From an uncultured Collinsella sp. (GTDB lineage Bacteria > Actinomycetota > Coriobacteriia > Coriobacteriales > Coriobacteriaceae), in assembly GCA_900751755.1 (NCBI GenBank), contig CAADSP010000045.1:1-20411 (forward strand): 20,411 bases of DNA. The letters are read 5' to 3'. Shown piece after piece: positions 5,901 through 13,252 of this stretch. Position numbers and translations under genes: made by a program. The notes under the pieces were generated by a model, which was given only the letters and a program-made list of their open reading frames with translations, was not told the DNA's origin and ran no database searches. The number at the start of each line of letters is the position of its first letter. The stretch's first letter is position 1.

Positions 5901-5921
5901 TCCCGTTCTCGTTGGCTTTTT

Positions 5922-5964
5922 GGGCCGGGCGTCCCATACGTTCGGGAGCCCGGCCCGTTATTTT
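5922..5964 (+). terminator. Strong hairpin with T-tract between fdhF and hyfA (internal terminator or attenuator)
   Basis: GGGCCGGGC (5922-5930) pairs perfectly with GCCCGGCCC (5948-5956); an inner CCC/GGG pair adds to the stem. GTTATTTT follows, so it has the form of an intrinsic terminator with an interrupted T-tract. It stands in the 78-bp gap between fdhF and hyfA. It may end part of the hydN-fdhF transcript or protect its 3' end. No separate promoter is visible between it and hyfA, so partial read-through is likely. Confidence 0.75.
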
Positions 5965-5978
5965 GAAAGGAAGTGGGG

Positions 5979-6596
5979 ATGAACCGCTTCATCGACATCA
6001 ACCCGGAGAGGTGCATCGGCTGCGGAACATGCCAGTCCGCCTGTGCCGACGCCCACCGGATGCAGGGTCTTCAGGATACGCCGCGCCTGGCGCTCGTGAA
6101 GACCGGCGGTATTTCGGCCGCCCTTGCCTGCCACCATTGCGAGGGTGCCCCCTGCGCCGAGGTTTGCCCGGTGAATGCCATCGAGCACGATGGCGACCGC
6201 ATCCACGTCAAGGAGCAGGAGTGCATCGGGTGCAGGCTGTGCGCCATCGCGTGCCCCTTCGGAGCCATCCATCCCGATGGCACGTCTATCGCCGGTGTCG
6301 CAGGCATGTGCGACCCGACGCCTTCGTATCCTAAGTCCCTGAGCAGCCTGCTTACGTGGGCTCCCGGCCAGTACACCTGCGCTATCAAGTGCGACCTGTG
6401 CGCCTTCGATCCGGACGGCCCGCATTGTGTGGCGGCGTGCCCCACCAAGGCACTGACCGTCATGGGCGGCGCGGCCGATCGCGAGCTCGACGAGGCCAAG
6501 CGCCTGCGCTCGATCGAAAACGGTCCGGTCGTCGACGTTACCGCTGTGGTCCAGGGCCTGTCCGAGAAAGCAGAAGGGAGCGTAAACAATGGATAG
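5979..6596 (+). CDS. hyfA: Hydrogenase-4 component A, four-cluster 4Fe-4S protein
   Basis: The 205-residue electron-transfer protein links formate dehydrogenase to the hydrogenase peripheral arm. It has the same length as E. coli HyfA and shares its typical run GLQDTPRLALVKT. Four [4Fe-4S] motifs are present: CIGCGTCQSAC (C12-C22), CHHCEGAPCAEVCP, CIGCRLCAIACP and CDLCAFDPDGPHCVAACP, the last two separated by the longer loop of HyfA/HycB. The ATG at 5979 is preceded by GAAAGGAAG at 8-12 bases; an in-frame GTG two codons upstream is less likely. Its last 8 bases overlap the hyfB start (ATGGATAG), so translation is probably coupled. The locus thus has two different polyferredoxins, one before fdhF and this one heading the hyf genes. 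Confidence 0.93.
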   Translation: MNRFIDINPERCIGCGTCQSACADAHRMQGLQDTPRLALVKTGGISAALACHHCEGAPCAEVCPVNAIEHDGDRIHVKEQECIGCRLCAIACPFGAIHPDGTSIAGVAGMCDPTPSYPKSLSSLLTWAPGQYTCAIKCDLCAFDPDGPHCVAACPTKALTVMGGAADRELDEAKRLRSIENGPVVDVTAVVQGLSEKAEGSVNNG

Positions 6597-8607
6597 CATG
6601 ACGCTGTTTATCGCATCGCTTGCCGTCTCGTGCATCGGTGCGCTCGCCTCGGTTCTGCTGATCAAGGCCGATAACGCCGCCAAGACCGCCGGCTGCCTTA
6701 TCGGCGCCGTCGCCGCGGTGCTTTCGTTTGTGGCCGGTATCCAGGCCGTGCTGGGCGATGTCACGTCGGTCGACACCATCGTGTTTTTCCCGTTTGCCCA
6801 TTTCCAGCTGCTGCTCAATCAGCTGTCCGGCCTGTTCGTGGCGCTCATCTCGGTGCTCGCGTTTGCCGGTTCGATCTACGGTCTCAACTACTTTGATGAG
6901 TACCCGGGCAAAAAGGGCCGCGCCGGCTTCTTCTTTAACACCTTCGTGGCGTCCATGATGCTCGTCATCACCGCCGACAACGTGTTTTGGTTCCTGGTCG
7001 CCTTTGAGCTCATGTCGCTGACCTCGTACTTCCTGGTCGTGATCGAGGAGAACGAGAACTCCATCCATGGCGGTTGGCTCTACTTTGTGATCGCGCACGT
7101 GGGCTTTGTGCTCATCATGGCGAGCTTCCTCACCATGACCAACTTCGCCGGCGGCTCGTTTGCCTTTGCGGATTTCCGCGCCACGCAGTTTAGCCCCGCG
7201 GTCGCATCCGTGTGCTTCGTGCTCGCCTTCTTTGGCTTTGGCGCCAAGGCCGGTATTATCCCGCTGCACGGCTGGCTGCCCAAGGCACATCCCGAGGCGC
7301 CGTCCAACGTGTCGGCCCTCATGTCCGGCGGCATGATCAAGATCGGTATCTTCGGCATCCTCAAGGTGGGCCTCGACCTGCTCTCCGCCTCGGGCGTTCA
7401 AGTCTGGTGGGGCCTTATGGTCATGGTCTTCGGTGCAATCTCGTCGGTCCTCGGCGTGGCCTTCGCCCTGCAGGAGCATGACATCAAGCGCCTGCTGGCC
7501 TATCACTCCGTCGAGAACATCGGCATCATTCTGCTCGGCGTCGGCGCCTCCATGGCCGCCATGGCGCTCAACTCCGTCGGCATCGCCGTCCTGGCTCTGA
7601 TGGCCGCCCTCTACCACACGTTTAACCACGCGATGTTTAAGGGCGAGCTGTTCTTGGGCGCCGGTGCACTGCTGTACTCCACGGGTACGCGCAATATGGA
7701 GAAGATGGGCGGCCTGTTCCGTCGTATGCCGGCAACGGCCATCTGCTTCCTCATTGGTGCGCTGGCCATCTCGGCCATCCCGCCCTTCAACGGCTTTGTG
7801 TCCGAGTGGTTTACCTACCAGTCGCTGTTCAACGCCGCCATGCAGGGCGACAAGGCCGTTATGATCGTGGCCGTGTTCGCTGCCGTCGCACTTGCCATTA
7901 CCGGCGCGCTGGCTGTCACGTGCTTCGTCAAGGCCTATGGCGTCTCCTTTGCCTCCGCGCCCCGCTCCGAGGCCGCGGCCAATGCCAAGGAGGTTCCCGC
8001 CCCCATGGTGTTTGCGCAGGGCCTGCTCGCGGCCATCTGCGTCGTGCTGGGCATTGGCGCTCCCGTGATCGCGCCCGTGCTGGTCGATGTCGCCGCGTCC
8101 GTGCTGCATCCGTACGGTGGCGTGTTTGCCGCCGAGGGCATGGAGCTCATGAACCAGTACTCCGGCGCTGCCACCTCCACGCCCGCGATCGCCATTGCGC
8201 TCGTGGTGCTCGTCGGCCTTGCCTTCGGTTATCGCAAGCTCAAGACCGTCGGCAAGGTGCAGAAGTCCCAGCCGTGGGCATGCGGCTATGCTCCCAACGA
8301 ACATATGCCCGTCGTGGCCACGACCTTTGCCTCCGAGGTGTCCTGGTTTATGCAGCCGCTCTACACGCTGCGTGACCGCTGCACGGCCGTCTGCTGGTCC
8401 ATCGCGCACTTCTTCCAGAAGCTCACCGGTGTGGCCGAGGCTGTGGAGCCCGTACCCGACAAGGTCCTCGTCGATGCCCCGCATAAGGGTGTCGAGAAGC
8501 TCGCCGACCTCGCGACTAAGCTCGAGGGCGGCAACTACAGCATCTATATCTGCTACATCGTCGCGGCACTCGTGGTGTTCCTCGTGCTCGCCGTGCAAAT
8601 GGGTTAA
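6589..8607 (+). CDS. hyfB: Hydrogenase-4 membrane subunit B (NuoL/antiporter-like)
   Basis: The 672-residue polytopic membrane protein is the same length as E. coli HyfB and has the complex I NuoL/M/N (proton antiporter-like) core. Hydrophobic segments cover most of the chain. Ion-path residues are kept: E140 in FELMSLTSYF, K220 in FGFGAKAGIIPLHGWLPKAH, and the HTFNHAMFKGELF helix with His and Lys. The C-terminal part carries a long polar loop (about residues 548-640) and a last membrane segment (ICYIVAALVVFLVLAV). Its start overlaps hyfA by 8 bp, with GAAGGGAG 8 bases upstream. It anchors the membrane arm and may translocate H+ or Na+. Confidence 0.93.
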   Translation: MDSMTLFIASLAVSCIGALASVLLIKADNAAKTAGCLIGAVAAVLSFVAGIQAVLGDVTSVDTIVFFPFAHFQLLLNQLSGLFVALISVLAFAGSIYGLNYFDEYPGKKGRAGFFFNTFVASMMLVITADNVFWFLVAFELMSLTSYFLVVIEENENSIHGGWLYFVIAHVGFVLIMASFLTMTNFAGGSFAFADFRATQFSPAVASVCFVLAFFGFGAKAGIIPLHGWLPKAHPEAPSNVSALMSGGMIKIGIFGILKVGLDLLSASGVQVWWGLMVMVFGAISSVLGVAFALQEHDIKRLLAYHSVENIGIILLGVGASMAAMALNSVGIAVLALMAALYHTFNHAMFKGELFLGAGALLYSTGTRNMEKMGGLFRRMPATAICFLIGALAISAIPPFNGFVSEWFTYQSLFNAAMQGDKAVMIVAVFAAVALAITGALAVTCFVKAYGVSFASAPRSEAAANAKEVPAPMVFAQGLLAAICVVLGIGAPVIAPVLVDVAASVLHPYGGVFAAEGMELMNQYSGAATSTPAIAIALVVLVGLAFGYRKLKTVGKVQKSQPWACGYAPNEHMPVVATTFASEVSWFMQPLYTLRDRCTAVCWSIAHFFQKLTGVAEAVEPVPDKVLVDAPHKGVEKLADLATKLEGGNYSIYICYIVAALVVFLVLAVQMG

Positions 8608-8619
8608 GGAGGGGAGAGC

Positions 8620-9546
8620 ATGAACAACATCGTACTTGCCGTTCTGCAGGGCGTGGTCGTCATGGCCGTCGCGCCGTTCTTCTCCGGTCTCGGTCGCGTT
8701 ATCCGCGCCAAGATGCACAACCGTCGCGGCCCCAGCATCATGCAGGACTACCGCGACCTGGCCAAGCTCTTTGCGCGTCCCGAGTCCCAGAGCGAGGACG
8801 CGAGCTTTGCGCTGCGCATTATGCCGCCGCTGTTCTTCGCCGTCGCCTTTATGCTCGCGATGGGTCTGCCGCTCTTTACGGCACAAAGCCCCATCCCGGT
8901 CTTTGGTGACGCCATCACCATCATGTACAGCCTGGCGCTCGCCCGCTTCTTCTTCGCCCTTTGCGGTGTGGATTCGTCCAACGCCTACGCCGGTATCGGC
9001 GGCGTCCGCGAGCTGCTCATGAGCGTGCTCATCGAGCCGTCCATGCTGCTGGCGCTGTTTGCCGCCGCCCTGGTGTGCGGTTCCACCGACATCGCCACCA
9101 TGGGTCAGCACATCATGACGGGCGCCATCGACGCGCCGGTCGCCGTGATCCTCGCCGGCATCGCCTTTGCGATCGCCTGCTACATGGAGCTCGGCAAGCT
9201 GCCGTTTGATCAGGCCGAGGCCGAGCAGGAGCTCCAGGAAGGTCCGCTCGCCGAGCTTTCCGGCCCGTCGCTTGCGATGGCCAAGCTCGCCATGTCCATG
9301 AAGCAGGTTCTGGTCGTCGCCTGGTTCTGCGCGATCTTCGTCCCCTGGGGCGAGCCCGCGGCCGTGGGTATCGCGGCCGTTCTGGGCGCGGTCATCTTCC
9401 TGGTTAAGTGCCTGATCGACTTTGTCGTGTGCGGCGTGATCGAGAACTCCTGCTCGCGTTCGCGTTTTAAGGTGCTTGGCAATCAGACCTGGGCTGTCGT
9501 GGGCATCGCCGTTCTGGCGTTTGTCTTCGTAGTCGTCGGCGTGTAG
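8620..9546 (+). CDS. hyfC: Hydrogenase-4 membrane subunit C (NuoH-like)
   Basis: The 308-residue membrane protein is the NuoH/HycD homologue that joins the hydrogenase module to the membrane arm. Visible hallmarks are the early loop RAKMHNRRGPSIMQDYRDLAKL (about residues 30-50) and the acidic cytoplasmic loop MELGKLPFDQAEAEQELQEG (about 190-208), which faces the small and large subunits in complex I relatives. E. coli HyfC is 315 residues. The ATG follows AAGGAGGGG closely. It is separated from hyfB by 12 bp and from hyfD by 15 bp within the operon. Confidence 0.94.
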   Translation: MNNIVLAVLQGVVVMAVAPFFSGLGRVIRAKMHNRRGPSIMQDYRDLAKLFARPESQSEDASFALRIMPPLFFAVAFMLAMGLPLFTAQSPIPVFGDAITIMYSLALARFFFALCGVDSSNAYAGIGGVRELLMSVLIEPSMLLALFAAALVCGSTDIATMGQHIMTGAIDAPVAVILAGIAFAIACYMELGKLPFDQAEAEQELQEGPLAELSGPSLAMAKLAMSMKQVLVVAWFCAIFVPWGEPAAVGIAAVLGAVIFLVKCLIDFVVCGVIENSCSRSRFKVLGNQTWAVVGIAVLAFVFVVVGV

Positions 9547-9561
9547 GAGAAGGGAGAAACA

Positions 9562-11019
9562 ATGTCATTTGCAGTCAGCCTGTCCCTTCTCGGCTTGGTC
9601 GCTATCGCGGCCCCGATGGTGGCCTCGGTGCTCGTCGCCCTGTTCCCCCGTCCGTACGCCAAGTGGTTCAGCGTTTTGGGTGCCGCCGTCTCGACGGTCT
9701 GCACCATCGCCCTCGCCGCGAATTTCGCTGGCGCCGGCATGCCCGACACGCAGGTCCCCCTGATCTCGTTTGGGCAGACCCTCGTCATGGGATTCACCTT
9801 CGATCGCATGAGCACGCTGCTCGCGCCCGCCTTTGTGGGTATCGGCCTGCTTGTCGTGATCTATTCGATTCCCTATATGAGCGAGAATAACCGTGAGCAT
9901 CCCGACGCACCGCGTCGTCGCTTCTACGCGTACCTCGCGACCTTCATCGGCGCCATGGCCGGCCTTGTGTACAGCTCGACCCTTTTGGGCCAGCTCGTGT
10001 TCTTTGAGATCACGGGTGCGTGCTCTTGGGGCCTCATTAGCTACTACATGTCGCCTACGGCCAAGAAGGCCGGCATGAAGGCCCTGATCATCACGCATAT
10101 CGGTGCGCTCGGCCTGTATCTGGGCGCCGCCATCGTGTTTGCCCACACCGGCACCTTCGCCATCACCGCGATTGCCGGCCTCGACGCCAAGCTCAAGGCT
10201 ATCGTCCTCTTGCTCGTGCTGTTTGCGGCCTGGGCCAAGTCCGCACAGGTTCCCATGTACATGTGGCTGCCTTCGGCCATGGAGGCGCCGACGCCTGTTT
10301 CGGCTTACCTGCATGGCGCCTCGATGGTTAAGGTCGGCGTGTGCGTGTTCGCGCGTGCACTCGTCTCTGCCGGCGAGATTCCCGAGATCGTTGGCTGGGT
10401 TGCCATTATCGACGCCATGGTCACCATGCTCTTTGGTTTCCTTATGTACCTGCCGCAAAAGGACATGAAGCGCCTGCTGGCCTTCTCCACGATCGCCCAG
10501 CTCTCCTATGTGTTCTTTGGTCTGGGCCTTTCGGTCTTTGGCAGCCAGCTGGCCTTTGATGGCGCCGTGTGCCACATCTTTAACCACGCTTTCGCCAAGA
10601 CGCTGTTCTTCCTGATCGCCGGTTCGTTCTCCTTTACGCTCGGCACGCGTATGCTGCCCAAGCTTCGCGGCATCGTAAAGAAGTACCCGATCTCGGGCGT
10701 GGGCTTTGGTGTCGCGGCGCTCGCCATTGCCGGCGTGCCGCCCATGAACACGTTCTTCTCGAAGTTCCAGATCATCGCCGGCGGCTTCTCTGTGGGTGCC
10801 GGCAACGTCGCGATCCTGGTGCTCGTGTGCATCATGGTCGCCGAGACCGTCGCCACCTTCGCCTGGTTCCTCAAGTGGATGGGCTATTGCCTGCCCGGCG
10901 AGCCGAGTGAAGAGGTCGCTGCGGGAGCCCCGCTTCCCCGCGCGATGGCGTTTGTGTTTATCGTGCTCATCATCATGGTCATCGTCAGCGGCCCGCTTTC
11001 GGCCAGCTGGATCGGTTAG
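9562..11019 (+). CDS. hyfD: Hydrogenase-4 membrane subunit D (NuoM/N-like antiporter subunit)
   Basis: The 485-residue membrane protein matches HyfD (479 aa in E. coli) through blocks such as YMSENNREHP, IGAMAGLVYSSTLLGQLVFFEITG, AMEAPTPVSAYLHGASMVKVGV and LMYLPQKDMKRLLA. HyfD is one of the subunits present in hydrogenase-4 but absent from hydrogenase-3, and it extends the membrane arm with an additional antiporter-like unit. The Glu of the ion path is E149 and the Lys is K226 (FAAWAKSAQVP); HAFAKTLFF supplies a further Lys. GAAGGGAGA stands 5-12 bases before the ATG. The stop is 13 bp from hyfE. Confidence 0.94.
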   Translation: MSFAVSLSLLGLVAIAAPMVASVLVALFPRPYAKWFSVLGAAVSTVCTIALAANFAGAGMPDTQVPLISFGQTLVMGFTFDRMSTLLAPAFVGIGLLVVIYSIPYMSENNREHPDAPRRRFYAYLATFIGAMAGLVYSSTLLGQLVFFEITGACSWGLISYYMSPTAKKAGMKALIITHIGALGLYLGAAIVFAHTGTFAITAIAGLDAKLKAIVLLLVLFAAWAKSAQVPMYMWLPSAMEAPTPVSAYLHGASMVKVGVCVFARALVSAGEIPEIVGWVAIIDAMVTMLFGFLMYLPQKDMKRLLAFSTIAQLSYVFFGLGLSVFGSQLAFDGAVCHIFNHAFAKTLFFLIAGSFSFTLGTRMLPKLRGIVKKYPISGVGFGVAALAIAGVPPMNTFFSKFQIIAGGFSVGAGNVAILVLVCIMVAETVATFAWFLKWMGYCLPGEPSEEVAAGAPLPRAMAFVFIVLIIMVIVSGPLSASWIG

Positions 11020-11032
11020 GAGGTAGAACGAC

Positions 11033-11686
11033 ATGGGTTATTCGATCGTCAACATCCTTGGCGGCCTTCTGATCGTCACGTCCACCATGGTGGTTGTCTC
11101 CAAGAACATCAAACATTCCATCCACTGGTATGCGGTGCAGTCGCTGGTGCTCGTGGGGCTTCTCGCCACGCTCGGTGTCACCACTGGTGCGCAGGAGCTG
11201 CTTATGTGGGCTGGATCTGCCTTTATCACCAAGGTCGTCCTGGTCCCTTATATCCTCAACCGCGCATACAAGAAGATGGGTGAGCCGAGCGACGCATCGC
11301 TCAAGGCCGGCCTTAAGCCCGCGTGGGCCATTTGCATCATCGCCGTCGAGGTCGCGATTTGCTTTGCAGTCGTGACGCAGATCAGCCTACCCACGGCCGA
11401 GGTCGCAACGCCTGCGCTCGCTATTAGCTTCGCTCACTTCTTTGTGGGCCTCACCTGCATCATTTCGCAGCGCAACATCATGAAGCAGATCTTTGGATAC
11501 TGCCTTATGGAAAACGGCAGCCACGTGACGCTCGCGCTTTTGGCCCCCACCGCTCCCGAGATCATCGAGATCGGTATCGCCACCGACGCCATCTTTGCCG
11601 TCATCATCATGTCCATCGTCGTGCGTCGCATCTGGGACGACTCCCACTCGCTCGATGCGCGCGACCTGTCCGAGCTGAGGGGGTAG
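11033..11686 (+). CDS. hyfE: Hydrogenase-4 membrane subunit E (NuoK-like)
   Basis: The 217-residue membrane protein corresponds to HyfE (216 aa in E. coli). Matching blocks include QSLVLVGLLATLG, SAFITKVVLVPYIL, CIISQRNIMKQIFGYCLMENGSH (near residue 140-162) and EIGIATDAIFAVIIM. The first half resembles NuoK, a small subunit of the ion-conducting arm. It is typical of hydrogenase-4 and absent from hydrogenase-3. TTAGGAGGT overlaps the end of hyfD and precedes the ATG by about 8 bases. Three bases separate it from hyfF. Confidence 0.94.
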   Translation: MGYSIVNILGGLLIVTSTMVVVSKNIKHSIHWYAVQSLVLVGLLATLGVTTGAQELLMWAGSAFITKVVLVPYILNRAYKKMGEPSDASLKAGLKPAWAICIIAVEVAICFAVVTQISLPTAEVATPALAISFAHFFVGLTCIISQRNIMKQIFGYCLMENGSHVTLALLAPTAPEIIEIGIATDAIFAVIIMSIVVRRIWDDSHSLDARDLSELRG

Positions 11687-11689
11687 TCC

Positions 11690-13249
11690 ATGGAAACGTT
11701 GATTCTCGCCCTGCTCGCGACTCCTTTGGTGTTCTCGCTGGTCATGGCGTTTTTGCCCAAGAACACGTCCTATAACGTGTTTGCCGGTCTCAACCTGGTC
11801 TCCGTCGCAGCCGTCCTGGTGCTGTCGATTGTGACGGCCGGTGACGTCCTTATGAGCGGCGACACCGCGAGCGCTCTTGGCCTGTGGTTCCACCTCGATT
11901 CGCTGGGCGCCATCTTTGTGCTGCTCATCGGCTTTATCGGTTTTCTTACCGGGCTGTTCTCGCTGCCCTATGTGAAGGCCGATATCGAGGAGGGCTCCAT
12001 GCCCGCCGAGCGCGCCAAGCAGTATTTTGCGCTGTTTAGCCTGTTTGTGTTCACCATGCTGCTCGCGTGCCTGTCCAACAACATGATCCTCACGTGGGCC
12101 GCCGTGGAGGCAACCACGCTTTCCACCGTGTTCCTCGTGGGTATCTACAAGAACAAGACGGCCCTCGAGGCTTCTTGGAAGTATGCGATGGTCTGCACCG
12201 CCGGCGTGGCCTTTGGCCTGTTCGGTACGCTGCTGATCTACGCCAACGCCGCCGACGTGATTCCCAACGCCCACGAGGCCGCGTTCCTGTCGTGCGTGCT
12301 GCCGTATGCCGACCAGTTCGACCCGACGCTCATGCGCCTTGCCTTTGCGTTTATCGTGATCGGCTTTGGCACCAAGGCCGGCCTGTTCCCCATGCACACT
12401 TGGCTGCCCGATGCCCACTCCCAGGCCCCGAGCCCTGTCTCGGCCCTGCTCTCGGGCGTGCTGCTTAAGTGCGCCATGCTTGTGATCATGCGCTTCTACG
12501 GCTTTACTATCCAGGCCGTGGGTGCCGAGTATCCGCAACTTCTGCTGTTGATCGTCGGCACGCTGTCCATTTTGGTGGCGGCACTCTCGATGTTTCGCCA
12601 GGACGACCTCAAGCGCCGCTTTGCGTACTCGTCTGTGGAGAACGTGGGCGTTATCGCCCTGTGCCTGGGTATCGGTGGCCCGCTGGGTATCGCCGCGGCC
12701 CTGCTGCACTGCGTGTTCCACGGCTTTACCAAGACGCTTGCCTTCTGCGTGTCCGGCAACATCCAGCACGCCTTTGGCACGCGTAGCCTGGCCAAGATCC
12801 AGGGTGTTGTCGAGGTTGCTCCCGCAACCGCCGCGCTCGCCGTCCTGGCGCTGCTCGGTCTTGGTGCCTTCCCGCCCTTTGGCATGTTCATCTCCGAGTT
12901 CCTGACTTTTGTCGCCGGTGTTACCGCCGGTCCCATGTGGCTGGTCGTCGTGGTCGCCCTCGGTCTTACCGTGGCCATCTCCGCGCTCACCCGCATCGCA
13001 CTCAAGTCGGTATTCGGCCATGCACCCCAGGGCATGGGCAAGCATGAGGCCCCGGCTCTCATGCTTATCCCCGAAGTCATCCTGGCTGTCATGATCTTGT
13101 GGTTTGGCATCGCCACCCCGCTGCCTCTCGTGCACGGTGTGGAGACCGCGACCGGCATCGTGCTCGAGCAGAGCACCGAGGAACTTCACGCGACGCCGAT
13201 GTACCGCGCTGTGTTCGGTACCGAGACCGCTCAGAGCGAGGTGGAGTAA
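11690..13249 (+). CDS. hyfF: Hydrogenase-4 membrane subunit F (NuoM/N-like antiporter subunit)
   Basis: The 519-residue protein is the third antiporter-like subunit (HyfF in E. coli is 526 aa). The ion-path Glu is E140 (WAAVEATTLSTVFLVGIYKN) and the Lys is K229 (GFGTKAGLFPMHTWLPDAHS), the same number as the key lysine of E. coli NuoL. HCVFHGFTKTLAF contributes a further His/Lys pair. The protein ends in a soluble acidic tail (about residues 490-519). The ATG is only 3 bp after hyfE, with GAGGGG inside the hyfE end as ribosome binding site. Hydrogenase-3 has no equivalent. Confidence 0.94.
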   Translation: METLILALLATPLVFSLVMAFLPKNTSYNVFAGLNLVSVAAVLVLSIVTAGDVLMSGDTASALGLWFHLDSLGAIFVLLIGFIGFLTGLFSLPYVKADIEEGSMPAERAKQYFALFSLFVFTMLLACLSNNMILTWAAVEATTLSTVFLVGIYKNKTALEASWKYAMVCTAGVAFGLFGTLLIYANAADVIPNAHEAAFLSCVLPYADQFDPTLMRLAFAFIVIGFGTKAGLFPMHTWLPDAHSQAPSPVSALLSGVLLKCAMLVIMRFYGFTIQAVGAEYPQLLLLIVGTLSILVAALSMFRQDDLKRRFAYSSVENVGVIALCLGIGGPLGIAAALLHCVFHGFTKTLAFCVSGNIQHAFGTRSLAKIQGVVEVAPATAALAVLALLGLGAFPPFGMFISEFLTFVAGVTAGPMWLVVVVALGLTVAISALTRIALKSVFGHAPQGMGKHEAPALMLIPEVILAVMILWFGIATPLPLVHGVETATGIVLEQSTEELHATPMYRAVFGTETAQSEVE

Positions 13250-13252
13250 CGA

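Noticed and set aside
6538..9111. Minus-strand open frame of 857 codons opposite hyfB/hyfC
   Set aside because: The product is rich in His, Gly, Asp and Arg with no domain, as expected for the antisense of membrane-protein genes.
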